Virus record (IMG/VR): IMGVR_UViG_3300025120_000400
Span: 1-28,321 of that record
DNA from: a virus
DNA: 28,321 nucleotides
Direction: 5' to 3' (one strand)
The notes below the pieces were generated by a model that was not told the origin of the DNA, searched no databases, and worked only from the letters and a program-made list of their open reading frames with translations. Position numbers and translations under genes: made by a program. Below are positions 19,971 through 28,321 of the stretch, one piece after another; position 1 is the stretch's first letter, and each line of letters starts with the position of its first letter.

Positions 19971-20813
19971 ATGGCATTCCCTACTTTTAGCGCTGCCCAA
20001 CAAAAATTTATACCTGAAGTATTCTCTAAGAAGCTTCAAGCTAAATTTTATGCGGCTAGCGTATTACCTCAAATTTCCAACACAGATTGGCAAGGCGAAA
20101 TCAGCGGTCAGGGTGACAAAGTCCACATCAGATCAGTACCAACGGTAGCGATCAATGATTACACAGGATCAGTCACTTACGCAGATGTCACCACAACCGA
20201 CACTGAGTTGTTAATTGATCAAGCAAAATACTTTGCTTTTAACGCTGATGACATTTTGGCACAACAAAGTGACATCGACATGGTTAACCAAGCATCCCAA
20301 GACGCTGCTGAACAGATGAAAATTTCTGTTGATACAACTGTATTAGGTGCTGTTTACTCTGGAATCTCTACTAACGTAGTAGACGACACAGGAACAGTTG
20401 CTACAGCTTCAAATATCTTAGGATATGTTTTAGATGCTGGTCAGAAGCTAGACGAAGCAAACGTACCAGAATCTGGTCGTTACATTGTACTAGCTCCAAA
20501 GCACGTCAACATGTTGAAACAATCAGACCTTAAGTCTGTGAATATCACTGGTGACGGTACATCTCCATTAAGAAATGGCAATGTTGGAACTATAGACAGA
20601 TTTACTGTTTACAGCTCAAACAACTTAGCAACTGTTTCTTCACAGAAGATGTCATATGCTGGAACTAAGCACGGTATTGCTTTTGCAAGTCAGATTTCAC
20701 AAGTTGAAACTGTAAGAAGAGAAGCTACTTTTGGCGACGGAGTTAGAGGCTTAAACGTCTTTGGCTACAAAGTTGTTAAAGAAGACGCTCTTTGCTTGCT
20801 AAAACTTACGTAA
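19971..20813 (+). CDS. Major capsid protein
   Basis: 280 residues, no low-complexity regions. The layout is typical of HK97-fold coats: an N-terminal helix (AAQQKFIPEVFSKKLQAKFY), the NDYTGSVTYADVTTTDTELL strand region, the long spine helix (DIDMVNQASQDAAEQMKISV), an A-domain with PESGRYIVLAPKHVNMLKQS, and a P-domain end (EATFGDGVRGLNVFGYKVV). Its position after the scaffold and a strong ribosome site (AAAGGTGA) fit high expression. The two hairpins after it may reduce read-through to the next genes. Confidence 0.85.
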   Translation: MAFPTFSAAQQKFIPEVFSKKLQAKFYAASVLPQISNTDWQGEISGQGDKVHIRSVPTVAINDYTGSVTYADVTTTDTELLIDQAKYFAFNADDILAQQSDIDMVNQASQDAAEQMKISVDTTVLGAVYSGISTNVVDDTGTVATASNILGYVLDAGQKLDEANVPESGRYIVLAPKHVNMLKQSDLKSVNITGDGTSPLRNGNVGTIDRFTVYSSNNLATVSSQKMSYAGTKHGIAFASQISQVETVRREATFGDGVRGLNVFGYKVVKEDALCLLKLT

Positions 20814-20820
20814 AGAACCC

Positions 20821-20881
20821 TTAGACAGGGTTTATTACTCAACTGTCTAACTGAAGGGGGACGTGTAAAAGCGTCCCTTTT
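20821..20881 (+). terminator. Hairpin pair after the capsid gene
   Basis: TTAGACAG (20821-20828) pairs with CTGTCTAA (20843-20850). Then GGGACG (20858-20863) pairs with CGTCCC (20872-20877), followed by TTTTCATTTT. The second is a partial intrinsic terminator. Together they probably let some transcription through to the connector genes. Confidence 0.7.
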
Positions 20882-20900
20882 CATTTTCTAAAGGAAAACT

Positions 20901-21245
20901 ATGAACTTACAAGAAATGAACAAAGAGGAACTTGCAAAGTTTGCTCAGGATAACTTACGAAGAACCATCAACAAAAGAAAAAAGATTGATGAAATTAGAG
21001 CTGAAATACAAGAAGAATTAAATGCTCGTAATATAACGGCCGACGAAGCTATAGAGGCTGTTGAAAAAGAAGCTATAGAAGATCTCAAAGTTGAAACTCC
21101 ATCGTTGAACACAGACTGGAGTGGTAACGAAATTAAATATTTAAAAAACAAAGGTGGCACAGTAATGGAAGCTACTCCTATCTTGATTCAACAGATGAAA
21201 GTTATGGAATTGATTCCTTGTAATGCACCTGACAACAAGGAGTAA
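20901..21245 (+). CDS. Unknown head-region protein, 114 aa
   Basis: A charged, helical N-terminal half (MNKEELAKFAQDNLRRTINK, then RKKIDEIRAEIQEELNARNI) is followed by a beta-rich end (WSGNEIKYLKNKGGTVMEA). It lies between the capsid terminator and the connector genes and has AAAGGAAAACT before the ATG. A head decoration or completion protein is possible by position only. Confidence 0.6.
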   Translation: MNLQEMNKEELAKFAQDNLRRTINKRKKIDEIRAEIQEELNARNITADEAIEAVEKEAIEDLKVETPSLNTDWSGNEIKYLKNKGGTVMEATPILIQQMKVMELIPCNAPDNKE

Positions 21246-21247
21246 CT

Positions 21248-21349
21248 ATGCCAAAAGCTGGAAAAGGCTATATGAGAGATGGAGCCAAAAAGAAAACTAA
21301 AAAATCTCCAAGCAGAAAAATAAAAATTACTAGGAAAAGAACTTATTAA
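21248..21349 (+). CDS. Very basic small protein, 33 aa
   Basis: The ATG at 21248 has AAGGAG seven bases upstream. The product MPKAGKGYMRDGAKKKTKKS, PSRKIKITRKRTY is nearly half Lys and Arg. The strong ribosome site and precise fit between neighbours support translation. It resembles the lysine-rich proteins before the portal in composition, and a DNA- or RNA-binding role is plausible. Confidence 0.55.
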   Translation: MPKAGKGYMRDGAKKKTKKSPSRKIKITRKRTY

Positions 21350-21353
21350 GTAA

Positions 21354-22013
21354 ATGGCAACAACCAAGGTTATAGATTTAATAAATCGCGCAGAAGAACT
21401 GTTGCAAGATACATCTAACATTAGATGGAGTCAGCAAGAGTTGTTGGATTATCTCAACGATGCACAAAAGCATATTGTTATGCAACGTCCTGACGCGAAC
21501 ATGGTGAACTACACACATACTTGTGCAGCTTCAGCTAAACAAAGCTTACCTACAAATAACATTAAGCTTATGAATGTCATAAGAAATGTTAACGGCAACG
21601 CTTGTTCTTTGGTTGATAGATACGCAATTGATCAGGTTGAACCTAATTGGTATACAGGATCCGGTAATACAGCTGTAAGGCATTGGATGTATGACGCTAT
21701 AGATCCAACAAACTTTTATGTTTATCCAGTACCGGCTAATTCAGTTCAAATTGAATTAGTTTACGCAGCTCAACCGGCTGACATCACAATAGGTGATTTT
21801 TCTTCAGATACCACAGTCATATCCTTAAACGATTCTTATCGTAATCCGATCTTAGATTACATGCTTTACAGAGCATACTCTAAAGACACAGAAGGCGGCG
21901 GTAGTGCACAAAAATCAGCAACATACTTCCAGTCATGCCAAGCAGCTTTACAGCTTAAAACAGGCATAGACGCTCAAACAAACCCAATACCAGATACACC
22001 AGATACAGTCTAA
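21354..22013 (+). CDS. Head-tail connector, DUF6682-like
   Basis: Features of the DUF6682 adaptor group: RAEELLQDTSNIRWSQQELL, DYLNDAQKHIVMQRPDANM near the N-terminus, a middle ending PTNFYVYPVPA, and a C-terminal helix pair (LNDSYRNPILDYMLYRAYSK, then DTEGGGSAQKSATYFQS). These proteins are thought to bridge portal and tail. It is 219 residues long, and the next gene follows without a gap, which suggests the two assemble together. Adaptor function is inferred from position and family resemblance. Confidence 0.7.
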   Translation: MATTKVIDLINRAEELLQDTSNIRWSQQELLDYLNDAQKHIVMQRPDANMVNYTHTCAASAKQSLPTNNIKLMNVIRNVNGNACSLVDRYAIDQVEPNWYTGSGNTAVRHWMYDAIDPTNFYVYPVPANSVQIELVYAAQPADITIGDFSSDTTVISLNDSYRNPILDYMLYRAYSKDTEGGGSAQKSATYFQSCQAALQLKTGIDAQTNPIPDTPDTV

Positions 22014-22646
22014 ATGAAATTTGAAAGCTTAATAAAATACGTATTGCCTGAAGTTCAAGGCGCACCGGATCCTTTGATCATAGAAATGCTGAGGGAGTCT
22101 GCAATACAGTTTTGCGAAAAAACAAATATATATACAACTGAGCCTGAAAGCATTTTCGTAACAACTGGATTGAGAGAGTACGATATTGATGTACCTACAA
22201 CACAAGCTCAAGTTAATCACATAGTAAAAATATGGGGAGCTCACGGTAACGATAACACTGAAATGGTAGCCAAGGCACCATCAGATGTTTACAGATATAC
22301 ATCGACAGACACCGGCGCACCTCAATTATTTTCACAGATAACATCAAACCAAATTATCATTGCACCATTTCCTGATAAAGCTTACACGCTTAGATCGTTC
22401 ACATCTTTCAAACCCACCAATACAGCAACATCTTTGCCAGACAACATTATGAAAGAACATTATGAAACTATTGTTCATGGTGCTTTATACAGATTACAAC
22501 AGATGGCAGATCGCACATGGTCTAATCCCAATGCTTCTGCTAACAACTTTACATTAAACAATAAAGGAATCTCTGCGGCAGCTAGGAGAGCTAAATACGG
22601 CTATGCAGGAGCTTCATTAACCGTCAAGGCGGTTGAATTTATATAA
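22014..22646 (+). CDS. Second connector-like protein, 210 aa
   Basis: The start directly follows the stop of the preceding connector. The N-terminus MKFESLIKYVLPEVQGAPDP, LIIEMLRESAIQFCEKTNIY, and the middle beta strands (SQITSNQIIIAPFPDKAYTL) resemble tail-knob or neck proteins of podoviruses. A C-terminal helical part (HYETIVHGALYRLQQMADRT) ends it. No exact family was recognised. It is probably part of the neck or tail tube. Confidence 0.6.
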   Translation: MKFESLIKYVLPEVQGAPDPLIIEMLRESAIQFCEKTNIYTTEPESIFVTTGLREYDIDVPTTQAQVNHIVKIWGAHGNDNTEMVAKAPSDVYRYTSTDTGAPQLFSQITSNQIIIAPFPDKAYTLRSFTSFKPTNTATSLPDNIMKEHYETIVHGALYRLQQMADRTWSNPNASANNFTLNNKGISAAARRAKYGYAGASLTVKAVEFI

Positions 22647-22655
22647 GAGGTAAAC

Positions 22656-23033
22656 ATGGCATACTATTCAACAATCAACTTAGTACAAGGCGATACTAGA
22701 CCTCAGATTAAGTTCACATTAAAAGACAGCAATCAAGCTGTTTCTGGACAAAATCTAGATCCAGATGATTCTGATACTTTTGATCCTATAGATCTAACCA
22801 ATGCGGCTGTAAGAGTCCGTATAAGAAAAATAGGTGAGTCAAGTCTGTTGGCTACTGAGACTTGCACGATATCTAATCCTAGTTCTGGCATATGTGCTAT
22901 GAACTGGTCTTCATCTACATTAGCTACAGCAGATGGAATGTATGAAGGTGAGATAGAAGTAGAATTTAGTGGTGGTGCGAAACAAACTGTTTACGATAAA
23001 TTAAAGTTTAAGGTAAGAGCTGACTTTGACTGA
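22656..23033 (+). CDS. Ig-like beta protein, 125 aa
   Basis: The N-terminus NLVQGDTRPQIKFTLKDSNQ, with later strands VRVRIRKIGES and EGEIEVEFSGGAKQTVYDKL, looks like a small immunoglobulin-like or BppU-type baseplate domain (L-x-Q-G-D-T-x-P is typical of that group). GAGG precedes the ATG. It is probably a tail or baseplate surface protein. It ends in a TGATGG overlap with the next gene. Confidence 0.6.
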   Translation: MAYYSTINLVQGDTRPQIKFTLKDSNQAVSGQNLDPDDSDTFDPIDLTNAAVRVRIRKIGESSLLATETCTISNPSSGICAMNWSSSTLATADGMYEGEIEVEFSGGAKQTVYDKLKFKVRADFD

Positions 23034-24031
23034 TGGCAATAGTCGCAGTCGATATATCGTCTGATGGCGATAGTCCACAAGCCAGTCCTGCCTTAGCGGT
23101 TGGGACAAGCGCGGTAACAGCAGATGCTGGTCAGCCTTATGCTAGTCCCTATTTACATACCACTGTAAATTACACAAACCTGTATCAAGAAAGCAGTTTT
23201 GTAGCATTGTATCTAGCAGATCTAATATTAGACCCAGACACGTTAGATCGGCTCTTTGAGAATAGCCTGACTCTGGCAGAGGTTATAAACTTGGCCTACG
23301 TTAAGTCAGAGGCAGATGCATTAGTTTTATCTGAAGTTATAAACTTTGTAATAAACAAAGTAGAAAACGAAACTTTGAATGTTACTGATGCAATAACTAA
23401 AAATCAGGGCCTTAACAAAACAGATACATTTAGTGTACAAGAATTAGTGGCTATAGCCGCTAATCTTGTTAAAACAGAATCTGTATCTATAAACGATGCC
23501 TTTCTTCTGGCATTGAATAAAGGTTTTAGTGATTCACTGACAATGTCGGATTCTTTTGACAGAACAGTGGTATTCAATAGATCTTTCAATGATTCTTTTG
23601 TTTTAGACGAAACATTTGTACTTAAAGATGCAGATGTAAACAAAGGTAATATTTTCTCGCTGGGTGATGTGCTGGCATTAGCAATGGCTAAACCGGTATC
23701 TGATACAGCAAGCTTGAGTGATTCATTCACTTTAGAACAGGGTCTCATAAAGGCAGACTCTATATCAATGGGAGAGGCTATTGTTTTAGCTAATGAATTA
23801 GTTAAAACAGAGTCAATCTCTATGAGTGATGCAATAGTAACTGCACTTAACGTTCAGTTAACACAAGCAGAAACACTCACCCTAAGCGAAAGCTTATCAT
23901 TAGCGAATACTCTGGAAAAAGCAGACTCGTTAAACGTTTCGGATTCGGTACTTTTAGAATTTGTGAGAGGTGTGTCAGCCGTTCTCAATTCAAGAAGTTC
24001 GCATCTTAATACATATATTTTAAACCAATAG
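23033..24031 (+). CDS. Repeat-rich tail protein, 332 aa
   Basis: After an 85-residue head, the remainder is built from about a dozen degenerate units of 17-22 residues with the pattern K-x-[DE]-S-[LIV]-S-[MLV]-[SG]-[DE]-[AS]-h-x-L-x. Examples are KTESVSINDAFLLALNKG, DSLTMSDSFDRTVVFNRS and KADSISMGEAIVLANEL. Such regular units suggest a solenoid or fibrous rod. Its position between baseplate-like and fibre genes fits a tail-associated structure. Recognition of a named family is not possible. Confidence 0.6.
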   Translation: MAIVAVDISSDGDSPQASPALAVGTSAVTADAGQPYASPYLHTTVNYTNLYQESSFVALYLADLILDPDTLDRLFENSLTLAEVINLAYVKSEADALVLSEVINFVINKVENETLNVTDAITKNQGLNKTDTFSVQELVAIAANLVKTESVSINDAFLLALNKGFSDSLTMSDSFDRTVVFNRSFNDSFVLDETFVLKDADVNKGNIFSLGDVLALAMAKPVSDTASLSDSFTLEQGLIKADSISMGEAIVLANELVKTESISMSDAIVTALNVQLTQAETLTLSESLSLANTLEKADSLNVSDSVLLEFVRGVSAVLNSRSSHLNTYILNQ

Positions 24032-24039
24032 GAAATCTT

Positions 24040-24462
24040 ATGATTAAAGATAACTTTAATTTGAAGGGTAAATTATCAATTGCCCTGAATAATGAAGTAG
24101 TACAAGAAGTAGATAACTTAGTCGTTACTGCTGGTAAAAACTACGTTGCAGACCGTATGAAAAATAACTCAACTGTTATGGGCTATATGGCTGTTGGAAC
24201 AGGCACAACAGCAGCAGCTGCTGGTAATACAACATTAGCATCAGAGTCTGACAGAAATGCTTTAACTTCTACTACTGTAACTGATAACGAAGTGGCTTAT
24301 GTCGGAACATGGGCAGCAGGTGATGCGTCAGTAGCAATAACTGAAGCAGGATTATTTAGCGCAAGTTCTGGAGGAACTATGTTAGCTAGAACTGTTTTCT
24401 CAGCGGTCAATAAAGGCGCTAGTGACAGTTTGACTATCACTTGGACTATAACCGTTAGTTAA
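24040..24462 (+). CDS. Tail fibre-associated protein, 140 aa
   Basis: The pattern RMKNNSTVMGYMAVGTGTTA, followed by TTLASESDRNALTSTTV and ITEAGLFSASSGGTMLART, is typical of small phage tail proteins that carry a GxGTTxxxxxxTxLxxE motif. The protein is beta-rich with no membrane segment. The downstream large fibre gene follows within 15 bases and is probably co-assembled with it. Function as a fibre cap or attachment protein is inferred. Confidence 0.6.
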   Translation: MIKDNFNLKGKLSIALNNEVVQEVDNLVVTAGKNYVADRMKNNSTVMGYMAVGTGTTAAAAGNTTLASESDRNALTSTTVTDNEVAYVGTWAAGDASVAITEAGLFSASSGGTMLARTVFSAVNKGASDSLTITWTITVS

Positions 24463-24476
24463 TAGGAGGACGCTAA

Positions 24477-27400
24477 GTGTCCGTTAAATTTACCAATAAT
24501 GCTGAGACTACACTTGCATCTGGAATAAATAGTTCCGTTACAAGTTTAACAGTAGCAAGCTCAACAGACTTTCCCACAATAACCACTGGTGAGTATTTTT
24601 ATGTAACGCTCGATGATGGTACCAACAATGAGATTGTTAAGGTTACAGCCGTCAGTGGAACTACGTGGACCATTGTAAGAGCACAAGACAATACTACTGC
24701 TAGATCTTTTAGTTTCAGTAACCAAGTAGAGTTAAGAGTAACAGCTGGTTTGATTACTGATGCTGTTGCAGATGCGCTTGCCTCTAGCTTTGCTAAAAAT
24801 GCATTTACTGGTGACGGCACTGAAACCAACTTCACACTATCTCAATCTCCTAACAGTGAAGACGATCTTATAGTCTTTATAGAAGGTGTATTTCAAAATC
24901 AATCAACTTACAGTTTAAGTGGCACCACTTTAACTTTTTCAACAGCTCCTGCTAATACTAGGGCCATTGTGGTCTATACAGTTAAAGCAGCTGTATCCGG
25001 AGCTAATTTAAATCACGATCAATTTACTGCATCTGGTAGTGCAGCCTTTACGTTGTCCATTGCTCCTATCAATGAGAACAACACTCAAGTATTTATTGAT
25101 GGTGTCTATCAACAGAAAACCGATTATGCCGTATCTGGCACAACATTAACCTTTGACACTGCTCCTGCAAGTGGAGCAATCGTTGAAGTGATGACGTTTA
25201 CTCAAACAGAAGTGAACGTACCGGCAACTGGATCTGTTGTTGCAGCTTCTATAGCTAACGATGTAAATCTAAATGGTAACCCAACTACTACGACACAATC
25301 GGCTGGTAATAACACAACCAGAATAGCGACTACTGCGTTTGTAGAGGCAGCCGTAAGCAATCTTATAGATTCAGCTCCAAATACGATGAATACCTTAAAT
25401 GAAATTGCTGCTGCTTTAGGAGATGATCCTACATTTACAACTACAGTCAATAATGCGATAGCAACAAAACTTCCTTTGGCTGGTGGGACAATGACAGGAA
25501 ACATTGCTCATGCTTCTGACTTTACTCTTGATGTGGGCGGAGACATCATCCTTGATGCTGATGGTGGTGATATTTACTTCAAAGATGCAGGTACTACAAC
25601 TCTACAATTTAAAAACTCTCAAATATATAGTTTAGTAGCAAACGCTGACCTTAAATTAATAGTAAATGATGGTGGAAGTAACGTAAATGCTCTTGTTTTT
25701 GATGCTTCTGATGCAGGCACAGCAATATTTAATCACGACATAACTTTACCTGATAACGGAAAAGCTATCTTTGGAGCTGGTTCAGATTTACAGATTTATC
25801 ACGATGGTAGTAATTCCTACATACAAGACTCAGGTACAGGCACATTAAGAATACTAAGTGATGATGTAAGAATAATGAACGCAACAGGTACAGAAATATC
25901 TGCACAGTTTATTCAAGATGGTGAAGCAAGACTAAAATATGACAATGCAACTAAACTAGCAACTAAATCATCAGGTATAGATGTAACAGGTGATATTACT
26001 CTAGGTGATACTAACCCCACAATTACATTTAATGACTCTAGTATTTCTAACTTACAACATACTATTGCTAGTGGCAGTAATAAACTACAGATTAGTACTG
26101 ACCCCAATCAAGTACATGGCTCATCAAAAATTGAGTTTCTTGTTGATGCCACTGAACGAATGGAAATTACTTCATCAGGTGTAGACGTAACAGGTGTAAT
26201 AACAACTGATGGTCTTACAACAAGTGCTGATATAAACTTTGGTGACAATGATAAGGCTATATTCGGAGCAGGTTCAGACCTACAGATTTATCACGATGGT
26301 TCTAATAGTTATGTTCAAGAAAATGGAACTGGTGCTTTAGTAATACAATCTAACGGAACAGCTATTGTCTTAGAAAAAACTGATGGTGAGAACATGATTC
26401 TTGCTAACACAGATGGAGATGTAAAACTTTATTATAATGGCTCTGAAAAACTAGCCACAACCTCAACAGGCATAGACGTAACAGGTACAGCAGTCACAGA
26501 TGGTTTGACTGTTGAAAGTTCTAGCACAGGAACTTTAAATGTTGTTAACTTTTTAAACACAGACACAAGTAATAATCAATCAGCTAATCGTTTAGGACTA
26601 GGAATTTCTAATTCAGCAGGTGCTAACTACACTTACATTGAAGCTAAAGAAACTGGAACAGATGCTTTTGCTGAAATGAACTTTTACACAGGCTCAACAA
26701 CTACAAAACGTCTTACATTAGGTATTGGAGGAGACATATCCTTCTACGATGACACAGGCTCAACCCAAGGTTTATTCTGGGATTCAAGTGCGGAGAGTTT
26801 GGGTATCGGAACGACTTCGCCTTTAGCTGTGCTTGATGTTGTTCGTGGAGGTGCAACAGGGTTATCTTCTGTAAATGCAAGAACATCTTTATTAGTACAA
26901 AATAATTTAAGTAATGGAACAGTTTTATCAATTAATGCTAAAAATACAGGCTATTCAGGAATATTTCTAGGCGATCCAGAGAATGAAGCACAAGGTCAAA
27001 TAAAACAGGATCACACTACTAATGCGATGCAGTTCACTTCATCGGGTGCTGCAGCTGAAATGGTTTTAAAGGCTGGCAACGTAGGCATAGGAACTGAGAG
27101 TCCTTCTTCTTTATTACACATGGAGAGTGGCAACGCACATAATAAGTTGTCTATCACATCAACTGCTAGTGGTGGTACTGGATATGATGCTGTTATAGAC
27201 CTTTTAGGTAGTGCTTCAAATTCTGAAGTAGCTATCAATATGGGTATCAATGGGAATGCCGATAGAGAACAGATAAGCACTTATCAAAGTGTTATGAAGT
27301 TTAAAACTAACGATACAGAAAGAATGCGTATTGATTCTTCTGGACTTTCTATTATCGGCGGTAGGATGCGAAACCCATCAACCAGTGGAACATGGGAAGT

Positions 27401-27737
27401 TAGGACAGGTGGGCGTAGCGGAACAGGTACTTATACACTTTTCACAAACGGAGCATCTAATACTCAATCAGCAGGCATTGTAGAAGTATGGGGCATTTAT
27501 GGAACGCCTAGTGGAGCATCCTATAATAAATTTGTAATTAGTGGGAACAGAAGTATTGCAACGATAGTTAATGATGTACAAACAAACTCTGTTCCTAATG
27601 CAACAGTAAGTTGGAATGGTTCAGCTCTACAAGTAACAAACAGTGACGCTAGTCTTTTTTACCACGTTAGGGTTGAACTGCATGATATAGGTAATGGATG
27701 GAGTCCTACATGGGGCAACTTCCCTGATATAAGTTAA
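24477..27737 (+). CDS. Large tail fibre / receptor-binding protein
   Basis: This 1086-residue protein starts with GTG, preceded by AGGAGGA five bases away. Residues 1-95 form a virion-binding region. Two related beta domains follow near 110-160 and 180-230 (GTTLTFSTAPA and GTTLTFDTAPA). Next come the usual LAGGTMTGNI segment and two copies of a 165-residue unit containing KAIFGAGSDLQIYHDGSNSY near 430 and 594, each ending in GIDVTG. Two GIGT-x-SP motifs occur near 777 and 870. A distinct C-terminal domain (from about 964) is the likely receptor-binding tip. It recognises the host surface. Confidence 0.85.
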   Translation: MSVKFTNNAETTLASGINSSVTSLTVASSTDFPTITTGEYFYVTLDDGTNNEIVKVTAVSGTTWTIVRAQDNTTARSFSFSNQVELRVTAGLITDAVADALASSFAKNAFTGDGTETNFTLSQSPNSEDDLIVFIEGVFQNQSTYSLSGTTLTFSTAPANTRAIVVYTVKAAVSGANLNHDQFTASGSAAFTLSIAPINENNTQVFIDGVYQQKTDYAVSGTTLTFDTAPASGAIVEVMTFTQTEVNVPATGSVVAASIANDVNLNGNPTTTTQSAGNNTTRIATTAFVEAAVSNLIDSAPNTMNTLNEIAAALGDDPTFTTTVNNAIATKLPLAGGTMTGNIAHASDFTLDVGGDIILDADGGDIYFKDAGTTTLQFKNSQIYSLVANADLKLIVNDGGSNVNALVFDASDAGTAIFNHDITLPDNGKAIFGAGSDLQIYHDGSNSYIQDSGTGTLRILSDDVRIMNATGTEISAQFIQDGEARLKYDNATKLATKSSGIDVTGDITLGDTNPTITFNDSSISNLQHTIASGSNKLQISTDPNQVHGSSKIEFLVDATERMEITSSGVDVTGVITTDGLTTSADINFGDNDKAIFGAGSDLQIYHDGSNSYVQENGTGALVIQSNGTAIVLEKTDGENMILANTDGDVKLYYNGSEKLATTSTGIDVTGTAVTDGLTVESSSTGTLNVVNFLNTDTSNNQSANRLGLGISNSAGANYTYIEAKETGTDAFAEMNFYTGSTTTKRLTLGIGGDISFYDDTGSTQGLFWDSSAESLGIGTTSPLAVLDVVRGGATGLSSVNARTSLLVQNNLSNGTVLSINAKNTGYSGIFLGDPENEAQGQIKQDHTTNAMQFTSSGAAAEMVLKAGNVGIGTESPSSLLHMESGNAHNKLSITSTASGGTGYDAVIDLLGSASNSEVAINMGINGNADREQISTYQSVMKFKTNDTERMRIDSSGLSIIGGRMRNPSTSGTWEVRTGGRSGTGTYTLFTNGASNTQSAGIVEVWGIYGTPSGASYNKFVISGNRSIATIVNDVQTNSVPNATVSWNGSALQVTNSDASLFYHVRVELHDIGNGWSPTWGNFPDIS

Positions 27738-27747
27738 GGATTTTACT

Positions 27748-28170
27748 ATGGCAATGAATTACACATGGACTATAAAAAATGTTTTTCTCAAAGAAATTGG
27801 GTCAGAAGCGCCTGTAATAACGCAAGAAGATGTTGTAGCTAAAAATGAGATGACAGGCGAAGATGTTGTAAAGAAACAAACTAAAACTATTGATGGTAAA
27901 GACCATACGCTAACTCAATTTGTGCAGGCAATAGAAGTAGAAATAAAAGGCTCTGAAGGGGGCAAAGAATCTGTTTTTAGAACTACTGCTCACCTTTATC
28001 ACAACCCTGACAACAGCTACAAAGCATTTGATGACATTGAAACAGCAGACCTGCTTACATGGGCACAAAATGCTTTAGGAGAAGGCGTAATAACAAACAT
28101 AAAAGCACAATTAAAAAGAGAGGTGGAAGAGCAATCGTTAGCCACTGGAAAGCAGGAGTGGACTAAGTAA
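27748..28170 (+). CDS. Tail fibre-region protein, 140 aa
   Basis: MAMNYTWTIKNVFLKEIGSE is followed by a beta-rich middle (LTQFVQAIEVEIKGSEGGKE) and a helix (TADLLTWAQNALGEGVITNI, then KAQLKREVEE). I recall similar proteins in marine cyanophages and podoviruses between fibre genes, without a function. It might join successive fibres or act as a chaperone. The ATG has AAGGATTTTACT upstream, and the gene overlaps the next by one base. Confidence 0.55.
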   Translation: MAMNYTWTIKNVFLKEIGSEAPVITQEDVVAKNEMTGEDVVKKQTKTIDGKDHTLTQFVQAIEVEIKGSEGGKESVFRTTAHLYHNPDNSYKAFDDIETADLLTWAQNALGEGVITNIKAQLKREVEEQSLATGKQEWTK

Positions 28171-28321
28171 TGGCAAACACTAAAATAACATCAAGAGTCA
28201 TCGCAGATGATGCAATCTTAACCGCAAACATAGCAGATGATCAGATTACGTCTGCGCTAATTGCGGACGATGTTGCTTTGGGTGGTAATCCAACTACCTC
28301 TACTCAAACCGCTGGCAACAA
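28170..28321 (+). CDS. Second tail fibre paralogue, cut by the window end
   Basis: An ATG at 28170 (TAATG overlap) opens a frame that runs off the window. The 50 visible residues contain three IADD repeats and then GGNPTTSTQTAGN, nearly the same as NGNPTTTTQSAGN near residue 265 of the large fibre. This indicates a second, related fibre gene. Its C-terminus is not visible. Confidence 0.75.
   Translation, partial: MANTKITSRVIADDAILTANIADDQITSALIADDVALGGNPTTSTQTAGN

Noticed and set aside
25202-25504. Leftward frames opposite the tail fibre gene (also 24599-24835, 26713-26931, 27011-27280)
   Set aside because: They are antisense to a well-supported fibre gene, hydrophobic through codon mirroring, and have no ribosome site.
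1-28321. Diversity-generating retroelement or other reverse-transcriptase system for the fibre genes
   Set aside because: No reverse transcriptase motif or template/variable repeat pair was seen. The fibre repeats are protein-domain duplications.

Overview
The window reads as most of the genome of an AT-rich temperate tailed phage in its free, non-integrated form. No host gene is visible. The key evidence is at 911-1172. The 3' part of a class II tRNA-Ser(GCU), truncated on its 5' side, lies between two identical pairs of 11-bp direct repeats and beside a tyrosine integrase. This is what an intact attP looks like, and phage genes lie on both sides of it. The tRNA fragment ends in an encoded CCA, and its anticodon and T arms are of a bacterial type that I associate with Proteobacteria. 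The small basic proteins and tail proteins resemble those of marine phages (recalled knowledge, not a search), so a marine, probably proteobacterial host is likely but not proven.

Layout. 1-425 (+): the end of a phage gene and a small overlapping gene. 593-910 (-): an HNH nuclease that starts inside an attP arm. 911-1172: attP. 1112-5649 (-): a leftward operon with integrase, excisionase-like protein, two small unknowns, an expanded CsrA-like protein, an SSB-like protein, a YqaJ exonuclease, a candidate single-strand annealing protein and another unknown. 5650-7119: the control region, with a short XRE repressor, a partner gene, 14-bp tandem repeats, a palindromic operator and divergent promoters. 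7120-12706 (+): a lambda O-like initiator with an iteron origin inside its coding sequence, followed by a tightly overlapping run of small early genes. 12707-12858: a probable late leader ending in a strong terminator. 12863-14173: lysis genes and an HNH nuclease. 14175-20881: small and large terminase, three lysine-rich small proteins, portal, scaffold and major capsid protein. 20901 to the end: connector proteins, a repeat protein and tail fibres. The last fibre gene runs off the window.

How it works together. The gene order follows lambda (attP-int-xis-recombination-repressor-O-late control-lysis-terminase-head), but the head and connector genes look podovirus-like. The repressor would hold down both the recombination/integration operon and the replication operon; variants of one operator sequence are seen at both places. 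Replication would start at the palindromic iterons inside the O-like gene. Late genes seem to need read-through of the terminator at 12827-12858. The least expected gene is the CsrA-like protein. It keeps the two RNA-binding edges of CsrA but carries an insertion of about 60 residues, which suggests post-transcriptional control by the phage.

Many genes here are shorter than 60 codons and were found by start/stop overlap and ribosome-binding sites. They are listed with reduced confidence.
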